A DNA stretch of 64,000 nucleotides from Bubalus kerabau (GCF_029407905.1 NC_073646.1:16758001-16822000); one strand, 5' to 3'. Counted from the stretch's first letter, positions 1-9,345 are shown. Notes: generated by a model not told the origin, from the letters alone. Program-made: numbers and translations.

Positions 1-218
1 TTCCTGGGTGGTACTAGTGGTAAAGAACCCACCTGCTCATGCAGGAGATGTAAGAAACCATCCCTGGGTTGGGAAGATCCCCTGGAGGAGGGCAAGGCAA
101 CCCACTCCAGTTTTCTTGTCTGGAGAATCCCTTGGACAGAGGAGCCTGGCGGGCTGCAGTCCGTAGGCTCGCACAGAGTGGGACATGGCTTAAGTGCCTT
201 AGCACACACTCACATAGT
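1..218 (+). repeat. Bov-tA SINE, cut by window edge
   Basis: tRNA-derived ruminant SINE in sense orientation: tRNA-like head, then the tail with GATCCCCTGGAGGAGGGCA and the GGACAGAGGAGCCTGG block. The 5' end is at or before base 1. Confidence 0.9.
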
Positions 219-585
219 AGCTTTACAATGTTGTGTTGGCTTCTGCTGTACAATAAAGTAAACCAGCTATAAGTAGACATATATCCCCTCCCTCCTGGAT
301 CTCCCACATCCGCCATGCGGGTCAGCACAGAGCTGAGCTCCCTGTGCTGTGCTGCACGTTCCCGCTGGCTGTCTATTTCACACGTGGTGGTGTATATACG
401 TCAGTGCCACTCTCGGTTCATCCCACTTTACTTCTCCCTGCTGTGTCTACACGCCCATTCTCTGTCTGTGTCTCTATTCCCCAGGCTGCAACTAGGTTCA
501 CCTGTACCATTTTTCTAGATTCCACATATATGCGTTAATATACGATATTTGTTTTTCTCTTTCTGACTTACTTCACTCTGTATAT
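219..585 (-). repeat. Bovine-type L1 3' fragment, antisense
   Basis: It matches the remembered bovine L1 3' region read backwards: TTTACAATGTTGTGTTGG, a CCCCTCCCTCC block, and the end TGACTTACTTCACTCTG. The Bov-tA at the window start abuts it. Confidence 0.8.
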
Positions 586-706
586 TTGCTTACTTTTGTA
601 TTGGCTTTCTAATCCACTCACCAAGCAGCATTCTGAAAAGGACTCTGTCGTGTCCAGTGTGCACACAGGAGATGCTGAATGGGTGACTAAATGAACAAAG
701 AGCACC

Positions 707-717
707 CTATACATGGA
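707..717 (+). repeat. Target-site duplication, copy 1 of 3
   Basis: CTATACATGGA before the SINE at 718-908. It recurs at 909-919, and a closely similar copy ends at 1051. Confidence 0.8.
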
Positions 718-908
718 CGTGTGTGTGTGCTCAGCCATGCCTGACTCTTTGTGACCCCATGATCTGTAGCCCCCAAACAGGAATACTGGAGTGGATTGCT
801 ATTTCCTTCTCCAGGAGAGTTTCGCAATCCAGGAATGGAACTTGAGTCTCCTGCGTCTCCTGCTTTGGCAGGCAGATTCTTTACCACTAGCGCCACCTGG
901 GAAACCCT
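718..908 (-). repeat. Bov-tA SINE, antisense
   Basis: Complete antisense Bov-tA: a GTGTGTGTG start, the GACTCTTTGTGACCCCATG tail block and the complemented tRNA-like head ending CCACCTGGGAAACC. The 11-bp direct repeat CTATACATGGA flanks it. Confidence 0.9.
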
Positions 909-919
909 CTATACATGGA

Positions 920-1041
920 AAGAAAGAAAGAAAGTGAAGTCGCTCAGTCATGTCTGACTCTTTGCAACCCCACGGACTGTAACCTACCAGGATCCTCTGT
1001 CCATGGGATTTTCCAGGCAAGAGTACTGGAGTGGGTTGCCA
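920..1041 (-). repeat. Partial BOV-A SINE with GAAA tract, antisense
   Basis: It starts with an AAAG tract, then GTGAAGTCGCTCAGTCATG and the BovB-derived tail up to GGGTTGCC. Copies of TATACATGGA lie at both ends (910-919 and 1042-1051), and the left copy is shared with the preceding SINE. Confidence 0.85.
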
Positions 1042-1051
1042 TATACATGGA

Positions 1052-1914
1052 GACATGCATATTTGCCTTCTTCCCCCAGGGTAGATTCTTAGGAGCGAAA
1101 TTACTGGGTCAAGGGAGCTGCATGTGTAACATTATAATAGTTGTTGCCACATCACCTCTGGCCAGGCTCTGCCAGCTCCTACTCCCTCCAGTGGGTGGGA
1201 GAGAGCCCCTCCCCTGTTCCTGCCCTTCTGGGAAGCTCACCACAGCCCACTGACGATCCCACTCCTGGTAGCAGAGGCCGGCAGCTTTCCAGGACCGCAG
1301 TTCCGGAAACGGTGACCAGAGTTGAGGAGGCCCACTCTGCCTGGTCTCTGGGGTGGTTTCCTGTCTCCTCAGCAACCCCGTGTCTGAGCAGCTTGCTGGA
1401 AAGGTCGATGCAGGAGCCAGGGCTGTGGACCAAAAATAAGAAGCTGGTGACTGGCAACTGGCCCAGAGTGCCATGAACCTCAGCCCTGTTGAATGCCCTC
1501 CCTTGCCCCCCACTGCAACACAGGGCAGAAAACTCACCCATTCACGCTCTCTTGTTTATTCGACAAAATGCATCAGGGTCCTCCCCTGTGCCAACATGGG
1601 GATCATTGCCATTGTGGTCGTGGAGCCAGCCTGTGAATGTCGCACCACTTTCAGTGGGTCCCTGGGCCTCACGCTCTTCCTTCATCTCTGGGCTCATGAG
1701 AGTACAGGGCTGGTCAGGGGACAGGCAAGGGGAAAGTGTGTAAAGAATGGAAGTAGTCTGGGAGAAGGGACCAGGCAGTGTCTCCAACCTGGGGGCATTT
1801 TTTGATTCTGAAATTCTGGAACTTTCGTTGGCCTTCGCTTTTAAGGCTAGCTGCATCACTCTGGGGTCAAGTGGATCCAGCTTTTCTGTGGAGAAGCTCC
1901 CTCCTTCCCCCTGC
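1052..1914. other. Unique intron 3 sequence
   Basis: No repeat or coding similarity recognised. Open frames of up to 142 codons on the minus strand (1109-1537) have no recognisable content. Confidence 0.5.
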
Positions 1915-2150
1915 CTCCGTGTGTATGTCTGGTTGGGTGTGTTTGTCTCTGTTTTTGTCTGTGTGTTTCTGTGTGTGCCCGTGATTCTTTGTGGGTCTCT
2001 CTGTGTATTTCTCTCCCATATATGTGGGAGGAGGAGGTCCTCCCATCTCTCTCTACTTTTCCCTGGATTTGTGTGTGCCCGCCTCTATCTCTCATCCCCA
2101 TTGCCATCTCTCTGTCTCTTTTCTATGGATATTTTTGTCTTTCTCACCCA
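1915..2150. repeat. TGT/TCTC-rich low-complexity stretch
   Basis: Irregular runs of TGTGT, TCTCTC and CTGTGT dominate; no unit is regular enough to call a microsatellite. Confidence 0.6.
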
Positions 2151-2170
2151 CCCTTAAGGCCCAGAATAGC

Positions 2171-2378
2171 TGGCTTTCCTGGTGCCTCAAATGATAAAGA
2201 ATCTGCCTGCAATGTGGGAGACCCCGGTTCCTGGTTCAGGAAGATCCCCTGGAGGAGGGCACGGCAACCCATTCCAGTATTCTTGCTGGAGAACTCCATG
2301 GACAGAGGAGCCTGGCAGGCTACAGTCCATGGGGTATCAAGGAGTCGGACAGAAATGAAGTGACTTAGCATGCATGCA
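2171..2378 (+). repeat. Bov-tA SINE, sense
   Basis: Sense tRNA-like head (CTTTCCTGGTGCCTCAAATG), box B-like GGTTCAGGAAGATCCCC, the tail, and a final GCATGCATGCATG run. Confidence 0.88.
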
Positions 2379-3435
2379 TGCAGAGCTCTGGGGTTTTGTC
2401 CCCCCTTCTCTTCGCTCCTCCCCAGACTGACTGTCTGACCCAAGGATGACTTTAGACTGTTTACACCCAGGAGGCTCTGCAGCCAGTGTTTGATTCCCCA
2501 GGTCTTCTTCCCCTTCTCCAGAAACGAAGCACACTTGATCGTGTCTGTCTGTGAATCCGCTCTGCTTTCTAAAAACCCCCAAAGAAAAATTACAAAAGGC
2601 TTTTCTCAACATCAACACTCATGTCCCTTTTGAGACCAGGGGTCTTCACACTCTTCCTCCCATAACCTGCTCATCAGTACAGCAGAGGGTGGGTGGAAGG
2701 AGCAGGGCTGGAGTTGGGTTCACACTCCCGCCTCTGTCCTCCCTTACCATGTGACCTGGGAAATGCGCTAATCTCTCTGAGTCTCGAGTCTGACAGTGTT
2801 TTCCTCCCAGAGCCAAGTAATGACCCGCACATAGCCCCTGGCACCAGCACTCAGGAGACATCAGCTCCTCTGGCCCAGAGCAGCCTGCCTCCAGAATGGA
2901 TTCACTCGCTTACTCATTCAACATCAGGGCAAGAGATCCCTGGCTGGAGAGCATGGCTGTTCACAAAGGCCCCAGGAGCCTCCCTTGCTAGGAGCTCCAG
3001 GTCATTGTTACCCAGAAACCCTGGGGCAGAGATGAGTAGTATTATCTGAGTGCCAGCAGGAACCCCTACAGAGTGGAATTCCTATGAAACATAGTGTCAG
3101 ACCACATTTAAATCTTTGACACATCACCCAAAGAAATCCAGGTAGAAAAAAGTGACATGAGTAACCATTGTTTTTAACCTCCCTCCCTTTGTTTGATGAA
3201 GAGTCTCTGAGGGAGGTGAAGAGAGGTTACAGCCGGCCCTGCCATGACCTGTGCACTGCCTTTGGGCTGCAGTTGCAGGAAAGCAAATATAAGCTTTTCT
3301 CTTATGTTATTATCTTTTTACTTTGGATTCTCACATTCCTGAATCCATTCATAATCTATGTGTGAAGACAGGCTCATGTCCCATATGCTTTTGTGCTCAA
3401 AGTTTTGTCCTAGACTGGCAAGTGGGAGGGTTGAA
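2379..3435. other. Unique intron 3 sequence
   Basis: Nothing recognised beyond possible very old, unnameable remnants around 2700-2900. Confidence 0.45.
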
Positions 3436-3447
3436 GGGTTCTGGGTG

Positions 3448-3502
3448 GTTGGATGGATGGGTGAATGAATGGATGGGTGGATGGATGAATGAATGCATAG
3501 GT
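3448..3502. repeat. GGAT/GAAT tetranucleotide microsatellite
   Basis: Imperfect GGATGGAT, GGGT and GAATGAAT units over about 55 bp. Confidence 0.8.
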
Positions 3503-3875
3503 TATTGTGTGAGTGTTTAAAGGGATGTGATTCTTCCAGGCACACTTCTCCTGTACAACCACGAGGAAAACCTAAGTGTATTTGCAAGTGGTTTAGAAAG
3601 AAAATTAGAGGGAGGTTAGAATAACCTTGTGGTTGCTGCCTAGCTTGTCTTCAACCAGAGCCAAGATAGTAATTATCCCCAGGATCAAATTTCCTGATTG
3701 AACAGTCAGGAACCAAAGAGGGTAGGACATCAGGAGAGCATGGGGAAATGGGTTCAGAAGCTAAACTCTCTGAGATCTCCTCCGTCTCTGTGGGCATACT
3801 ATTCATTACTTCCCCACCCTCAAAGGGCACACATCTTTCATAAAGCAATTGAGCATTGTCTTCCTTGTCTCCTAA

Positions 3876-3960
3876 TTGGCTGAGAGCTCCTCAAGGGAAG
3901 ACTTTTTCCTCCAATTTTATGTTTCTAGTACCTAGCATAGTATGTGGCATGTAGTATGTG
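3876..3960 (+). repeat. L2 LINE 3' end remnant, sense
   Basis: It resembles the L2 3' end: GAGAGCTCCTCAAGGG, then TACCTAGCATAGTATGTGGCA. Confidence 0.55.
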
Positions 3961-3962
3961 AA

Positions 3963-4086
3963 TGTGTGTGTACTTAGTCGCTTCAGTCATGTCCAACTCT
4001 GTGTGACCCTATGGACTGCCGCCTACCAAACTCCTCTGTCCATGGGATTCTCTGGGCAAGAATACTGGAGTGGGCTGCCGTTCTGT
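3963..4086 (-). repeat. Partial BOV-A/Bov-tA SINE, antisense
   Basis: BovB-derived tail block (CCAACTCTGTGTGACCCTATG to AATACTGGAGTGGGCTGCC), without the tRNA-like head. It sits next to the left arm of the inverted duplication at 4124. Confidence 0.85.
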
Positions 4087-4123
4087 CTTCCATTTGGGAA
4101 TGTTTATAACAACTCTGCTTGGT

Positions 4124-4757
4124 TAATGAGATACCTTGTGAATTAGTTGTTGTAGGTAGGTAGGCGTGCACAGGAGGACTGTCAGAGACACTGCAGAGAA
4201 GATGCCTGTATCATGTGGGAGGCTTACTTTAAGTGGCCAATAAGGATACATCTTCTCATCTATCCATCCATCCACTCACCCATCATCCTCCAAGTAAATC
4301 ATCCATGCTTGCACTCTTCCAACCATCTAATGATCAACTCTCTGATCCACACAGTATTAATGCAGTATAGGCTAAGTTAATATTGCATGGATCAGAAAGT
4401 TGATCATTAGATGGTTGGAAGAGTGCATGCAGGGGTGGTTTGCTTGGAGGATGATGGGTGAGTGGATGCATGCATGGATGGATGGATGGATGGATGGTTT
4501 TTTGAGGGGATGATAGGCACTGAATATTTTGCTAGATGGATAGTTAACTGGTTTGTTGGTGAGTGGTTGAATTTGAATGGATGGATGAATGAATGGACGG
4601 ATGGATGGATGGTTGAATTAAAACATGTCACCTTATTGGCTACCTAGAGTCCACCTCCCACATGACACAGGAATCCTCTCTGCAATACTTCTGACAGTCT
4701 TCAAGTGCATGCCTATCTACCTACAATAACTAATTTACAGGCTATTTCATTAAGCAG
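4124..4757. repeat. Large quasi-palindromic inverted duplication
   Basis: Left arm 4124-4360 is inverted in the right arm 4377-4757 around a 16-bp spacer (4361-4376). Inner segments pair almost without mismatch: TGATCAACT at 4331 with AGTTGATCA at 4398, CCAACCATCTAATG with CATTAGATGGTTGG, and CATCATCCTCCAAG with CTTGGAGGATGATG. Outer segments also pair, for example CCTACCTACCTACAA-type and TCCCACATGAYACAGG-type blocks. The right arm has about 150 extra bases (about 4469-4622), mostly expanded GGAT tetranucleotides. The element is flanked by a SINE and a MIR and matches no family I can name. Confidence 0.9.
4470..4622. repeat. GGAT microsatellite inside the right palindrome arm
   Basis: Two GGAT-rich blocks (4473-4498 and 4578-4614) flank a short unique piece. 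The left arm has only a few CCAT units at the matching place, so the asymmetry arose after the duplication or by loss. Confidence 0.75.
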
Positions 4758-4795
4758 AATTTTTCTTAATATTTATAAATTCTGGGCATGGTACT

Positions 4796-5015
4796 GTAGT
4801 GTATATTACTGGTTAAGGGCATAAGCTTTGGAAACAGACCTGGGTTTGAATCTCAGCTTAATTAAAGCAGTGGGACCTTGAATAAATAAATCCCTTGGCC
4901 TCTCTAAGCTATGGTTTCCTCATTTGCAAAACAGAGATAATGGCCCTACCTTGCAGGGTTGTTATGAGGATTAAATGAAATAATTAATGGTAAGGACTGC
5001 TCAATGCTCAAGAAG
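4796..5015 (+). repeat. MIR SINE, sense
   Basis: Full-length-like MIR: GGGTTTGAATCTCAGCT, then CCTCATTTGCAAAACAGAGATAATG-type core and GGTTGTTATGAGGATTAAATG. Confidence 0.85.
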
Positions 5016-5895
5016 AGGTAATTGTTACAGTACTAAAATGTAACCTCCTGTAACTTTTGTTTTCACCAAAAACCAGCTATGTGCCAGATATTGTTAATAA
5101 TGTTGTGTATTCAGTGACAAATATTCTGAAATAGTCCCTCATCTTTTGGAGTTTAGTTCTAGTTGGGGATCCAGACAATAAAAAATATATATGTAATTCC
5201 AGACAGTGTTAAATGGCAATGCAGAAAATTGAAATAGGTCGAGGTAAAAGAGAGTGATGTGGGTGGTAGGAGGCAGGTGGCCTGATTGTGACCTGTGAAC
5301 TAGTGGCAACAAGAGGTATACAAAGATCTAGGGAGAGGGTGTCCCCGGGGGCAGGAATGGCCATGGAAAGGTTCTGAGGCAAAGACAGGCTTGCTCAAGG
5401 AAAAGACAAAAGGTCAAGGGTCAAGGTCAATGGTGGGGGGGTCAGGGCACAGGGATCTTCAGTCCTAACTGCAGGAGGCGGGGCCACAGGCTGTGGAGTC
5501 TGTACCACGTGATGAGGACACAGCCCACGCTCATCTCATCCCCATCCCGTCCTCTGGGACAACACAGAAGGAGCCGCACTCATGTGGTGGCCATTCAGCT
5601 TCCCAATGACAGCCGACAGGCTCCCCGTCTCCTGACCTCCAGGCTGAACAGTCCGAGTTCTCAGCTTTCCCAGTTGGTATTCAGAGACACCTGCAGCTGC
5701 TGTGTGCTGAGTCCCATAAACCTAAAACCTGCAAGAAATCAGGTTAGATCCAAAAGAAATTCAGCTCAGGAAAGCCAGGAGATTTCTGGTTGGGATTATA
5801 ATGAACCGAACCAGTAAGCCATGTTCCTCCCTGAAACCTTGCCCCTGGGGCATTTACAAGGGAAAGAAGGATAAAAGGCATCTTTGAGGCTGCTT
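5016..5895. other. Intron 3 sequence; possible old repeat, nothing certain
   Basis: 5100-5430 resembles an ancient interspersed repeat but cannot be named. An open frame at 5509-5817 has no recognisable protein and may belong to retroviral remains next to the LTR. Confidence 0.35.
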
Positions 5896-5905
5896 CCAGG
5901 ATAAA

Positions 5906-6120
5906 GGGGGCTTCCCCAATGGCTCAGTAGTAGAGAATTTGCCTGCCATGCAAGAGACACGGGTTTTATCCCTTAGTGGCGAAGATCCCCTGGAGAAGGG
6001 CATGGCAATCCACTCTAGTATTCTTGCCTGGAGAACCCCATGGACAGAGGAGTCCGGCGGTCTGCAGTCCATAGGATCGCAAAGAGCTGGACACGACTGA
6101 AGCGACTGAGCACACACACC
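5906..6120 (+). repeat. Bov-tA SINE, sense, with target-site duplication
   Basis: Complete sense Bov-tA of about 215 bp ending in CACACACAC. The direct repeat CCAGGATAAA lies at 5896-5905 and 6121-6130. Confidence 0.93.
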
Positions 6121-6877
6121 CCAGGATAAAAGATGTCTGGAACCACTTATCTAGGAGCGTCTGGTGTAGGATCTGGGCTTTTAAAGAAAGATAAGCAATG
6201 ACAGTGGCTGATCTCCCAGGCTGATCCGGGAGCTCAAGTGGGGTCACGAGGATCTATCCCTCCCCCTCACTCAGCAGTGTTTTCCCTTTCCTCTCCATGG
6301 GGGGATAAAATGGCTCTTAGGATCTTTAAGTTTCATGGACTTTGAGTCCATTTATCTAGTTCCAACAACAGTCTGGAATTCTGTCTTCTTGGCTAAATAG
6401 CTTAGTTAACTCTGAACCTTACCTACTGTGTCCTGACTGGCCAAGCCTAAGTCCTGTGACCACCCCTGAAACTGATACTAGATAGAGACCCCCTCCTTCC
6501 ACACAGAGAATGGGGGAGGTTGATGCCCCTCAAAATATTGGGTGATAAATTTCTCATTAGGCACGATGGATAAATTCCAGAGATCTGCTATGCAGCATTG
6601 TGCTTATGAGAGTCAATTCCCTAGTAGGTTGATAAGAAATCTGGGGTCCCTGAGGAGGAGAAAGGAGTCTGGGGCTCTCAAGGAAAGAGAGGTGTCTGAG
6701 GCTCTCAAGGAAGAGAAAAGGACAATTTTTTTTTTTTCTACATTGCTTTGTCTTAGTCAATATAACAGTATATCTTGCTTGAGGACATGTTTCTCCTTAA
6801 CCTTCTGACTAATCTTGTTCTCTTAAAACTTGTATACTGTGGGCGTGGGCCTGGTAAGACCTTTCTATTGTTAGCTC

Positions 6878-7055
6878 TGCTGCTGCTAAGTCGCTTCAGT
6901 TGTGTCCGACTCTGTGCGACCCCATAGACGGCAGCCCACCAGGCCCCGCCGTCCCTGGGATTCTCCAGGCAAGAACACTGGAGTGGGTTGCCATTTCCTC
7001 CTCCAGTGCATGAAAGTGAAAAGTGAAAGTGAAGTCGCTCAGTCGTGTCCGACTC
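6878..7055 (-). repeat. BOV-A2 SINE fragment, antisense
   Basis: It starts CTGCTGCTGCTAAGTCGC and includes TGCATGAAAGTGAAAAGTG between two BovB-derived monomers; the second stops after GTCCGACTCT. It is inserted in the LTR. Confidence 0.9.
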
Positions 7056-7197
7056 TAATCTTGTTAATTTCAGATGTATGTTGTGGGAGTGGGTCTGATG
7101 AAACTGTATGAGGCCTTGCTAAGACTAGCGAGAGGGGCACTCTCCGTCCCCCTTCTGATGTCTATGTCAGAAGCTTTCTTTGTCCTTTGTTCACTTT

Positions 7198-7203
7198 AAT
7201 AAA
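7198..7203 (+). promoter_or_regulatory. LTR poly(A) signal AATAAA in sense orientation
   Basis: AATAAA followed within about 30 bp by GAGTGATCAAGCCTGGTCC, inside the LTR about 610 bp upstream of exon 4. Use in XYLT1 transcripts is not shown. Confidence 0.5.
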
Positions 7204-7300
7204 ACTCTGCTGCACAAAAGCTCTTGAGTGATCAAGCCTGGTCCCTGGTCCCAAAGCTAAATTTTCTTCGGAGATCACGAATCCGACACCGTTCACCATA

Positions 7301-7813
7301 AGCTATCACTTATCATCCACGCTGCCATCCTGAACACTTAAAAATGTGTTAAGGGGGTAGCTCTCAGGTTATCTGTTCTTTCCACAATTTAAAAACAAAA
7401 CAAAGTAGATGCTGTTCAGAGGAGAAGTGAGAGTGGATTCTGGACAAACAAAAAACAGCACGTATATCTTAACATTTTCCAAATTGAAATTACCTGCTCC
7501 TTCCTCTGTGGCTCAGAAATGTATCTCTCATGTGGCTCATCTCCTCCGGCTTTAATATGTGTACACGTGTCTCCATCAGTACTGTTTGGTTCCCTGGGGA
7601 TGGAAACCATGTCTTTAGCTCCTCTGGGGCCCCCACTCCTCTTTACCAGGACAGAGTAAGGGTCCAGGACTTGCTTAGTTAAGTTGAAACCAGTTTCAGG
7701 GAACCAAAATGACTACTGTGCCCCTCAAATAGTCCCGGGAAGAAACATCAGAGAAGCACCCCCTGACGACAGCCAAACTCACCCCATCTCTGTGATCTCC
7801 CTGGTTTTCCCAG
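7301..7813. other. Unique sequence upstream of exon 4, with splice acceptor
   Basis: No repeat recognised. The last 40 bases form the polypyrimidine tract and CAG acceptor of exon 4. Confidence 0.6.
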
Positions 7814-7986
7814 GCAAAGCCAACAAGAACGTTCAGTGGGACGAGGATTCAGTGGAGTATATGCTGGCCAACCCGGTCAGAATCGCCTTCGTCCTGGTGG
7901 TCCACGGCCGCGCCTCCCGGCAGCTGCAGCGCATGTTCAAGGCCATCTACCACAAGGACCACTTTTACTACATCCACGTGGACAAG
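7814..7986 (+). CDS. XYLT1: XYLT1 exon 4: start of the GT14 catalytic domain
   Basis: This 173-bp coding exon supplies the last two bases of a Gly codon (about residue 305) and codons to Lys362. The peptide starts GKANKNVQWDED and ends FYYIHVDK. It forms the first beta strand and loop of the nucleotide-sugar-binding GT-A-like fold (the Branch domain of GT14). Val333 and Asp361, which I recall as UDP-xylose-contacting residues in human XYLT1, are both present by count. The acceptor is a pyrimidine-rich run ending TTTTCCCAG; the donor is AAG|GTGAGG. The incoming intron is phase 1 and the outgoing phase 0. The open frame continues 5' to 7684, but that part has no resemblance to the protein and is intron. 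Residue 322 is Leu where I remember Pro in human. Confidence 0.96.
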
Positions 7987-8108
7987 GTGAGGCCCGCCCT
8001 CTGATCGCCCCCTGCTGGCACTTCTCTGGGGGTGTGTCTGCCCCTCCCTTCCAGGCTGAGCAGCTGCCTCCCCCAGACCATTTGGCCTTGAAGTGCTGTG
8101 TAGGTGTG

Positions 8109-8110
<2 letters not shown>

Positions 8111-8145
<35 letters not shown>
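8111..8145. repeat. GT dinucleotide microsatellite in intron 4
   Basis: A pure 35-bp GT run followed by CACAC, about 125 bp after the exon 4 donor. Its length suggests it could be polymorphic. Confidence 0.97.
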
Positions 8146-8146
<1 letters not shown>

Positions 8147-8285
8147 ACACATGTGGGTATCAGTTTCAAAGCTCCCAATTGTGACTTTAGACTTCCTTCA
8201 AGGACAATGAACATTGTCAGTTATACCTCTTTTGCTCATGGTCCTGCCCAATGCAATGCCTGCCACTCTATAAGGATAGCTAACC

Positions 8286-8468
8286 CAGGGGTGGGCCCAC
8301 TTTTCCCATCAAGGGCCAGAGGGCAAGTATTTCAGGCTTTGTGGGCTATACACTCTGTCACAGCTAATCAGCTCTGGCATTGTAGCCTGAAAGCAGCCAT
8401 AAAAACATACACAAATGAATGTGTGTGACTGTTTCAATAAAACTTTATTTACCAAAAAAAAAAAAATC
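8286..8468 (+). repeat. hAT-Charlie-type DNA transposon remnant
   Basis: It begins with the hAT terminal motif CAGGGGTGGGCCCACTTTT and has the internal blocks TTTCAGGCTTTGTGGGC and CAATAAAACTTTATTTACC, ending in an A run. Confidence 0.75.
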
Positions 8469-8654
8469 ATGGAGCCAGCTTGTTGCCCCCTGAGCATCTT
8501 GTTCCAGAGGTTTCTGTTGGTCTGCTGATGTGACATGATTGTGTCTTTGGTCAAGAAGACAAAGGGGATGCCTATTCAAAAGTCTGATTCTAGCAGGCCT
8601 GCCAGAGGGTAGTGGAGAAAGTCTACCTTTCAAAATACTCATCAGGTTTAAATG

Positions 8655-8815
8655 CAAGTGTTAGTCACTCTGTCATATCCAATTCTTTGTGACCCCATGG
8701 ACTGTAGCCTGCCAGACTCCTCTCTGTCCATGGAATTCTCCAGGCAAGAATGCTGGAGTGGGTTGCCATTCTCTTCTCCAGGGGATCTTCCTGAACCAGG
8801 GATGCAATCATATTA
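8655..8815 (-). repeat. Bov-tA SINE, antisense, truncated
   Basis: AGTGTTAGTCACTCTGTC start and BovB-type tail through GGGGATCTTCCTGAACCAGG; most of the tRNA-like head is missing. Confidence 0.87.
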
Positions 8816-8867
8816 GATGGAACCATATTACTTAGCTTGCTATCCTCAGACCACATGTATCAGTCTT

Positions 8868-8970
8868 AGAGAAAAATGCAGACTCCCAGGCACCAGCCTA
8901 CACCTGGGGAACCAGTAATGCAGAGGCAGGACCAGGGAATCTGCATCTCAAATTGCTAAAGTAATACTTT
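8868..8970. repeat. MER5-like hAT remnant
   Basis: CCCAGGCACCAGCCTACACCT and GGGAATCTGCATCTCAAATTG resemble MER5-type elements; heavily decayed. Confidence 0.5.
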
Positions 8971-9142
8971 AAAAATAATGAAGTTTGTATAATGATGCAG
9001 AAAAACACCCCGGGTCTGAATCAGTTACTTGGCAAAGTTCAGAAGCCCTGTCACCTAGAAGGGAAGGGACAGAGAGGGGGTAAGGGGCAGGGCTGGGGTG
9101 TTTTCCGTGGTGCTGAATGTCACCCTTCCTCTCCTGGGAAAG

Positions 9143-9345
9143 CGCTCCAATTACCTGCATCGCCAAGTGCTTCAGTTCGCCAGGCAGTACAGCAACGTCC
9201 GTGTCACGCCCTGGAGGATGGCCACCATCTGGGGGGGAGCCAGTCTCCTGTCCACATACCTGCAGAGCATGCGGGACCTCCTGGAAATGACCGACTGGCC
9301 CTGGGACTTCTTCATCAACCTCAGCGCAGCTGACTACCCCATCAG
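9143..9345 (+). CDS. XYLT1: XYLT1 exon 5: catalytic domain, UDP-sugar site and N421 sequon
   Basis: This 203-bp exon encodes residues 363-429 plus two bases of Arg430. It begins RSNYLHRQVLQ and ends NLSAADYPI-R. The Thr-Ile-Trp at 390-392 fits the UDP-xylose contact I recall for the human enzyme. NLS at 421-423 is an N-glycosylation sequon at a position known to be glycosylated. The start is fixed by the phase 0 junction after exon 4 and the AAAG|CGC acceptor; the end by AG|GTAAGG (phase 2). Residues 374-375 are Phe-Ala, where I recall Val-Ser in human. The acceptor tract is broken by GGGAA just before the AG, so it looks weaker than those of the neighbours. Confidence 0.96.

Larger units (their letters stand above)
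6290..7300 (+). mobile_element. Endogenous retrovirus LTR (BTLTR-like), sense, interrupted by BOV-A2
   Basis: The 3' part reads like a ruminant ERV LTR: a GATGTCTATGTCAGAAGC block, AATAAA at 7198-7203, the R/U5-like GAGTGATCAAGCCTGGTCCC and an end near GTTCACCATAA. The 5' border is uncertain (about 6130-6300). A BOV-A2 fragment (6878-7055) splits it. Short internal direct repeats are visible (CTCTCAAGGAA at about 6675 and 6703; ACTAATCTTGTT-like on both sides of the SINE). No viral protein-coding region is evident nearby, so it is probably a solo LTR. Confidence 0.7.

Noticed and set aside
1109..1537. 142- and 120-codon minus-strand frames as a gene
   Set aside because: No recognisable domain, two overlapping frames compete, and there is no exon-like border; chance in GC-rich sequence.
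5906..6120. tRNA gene
   Set aside because: The tRNA-like head belongs to Bov-tA SINEs, present many times here with SINE tails and target-site duplications.
7198..7203. XYLT1's own poly(A) site
   Set aside because: It lies in an ERV LTR upstream of four coding exons; the true 3' end must be downstream of the window.
7684..7813. Open frame continuing upstream of exon 4
   Set aside because: A polypyrimidine tract and CAG acceptor precede 7814 and the upstream peptide does not resemble the end of exon 3; it is intron read-through.
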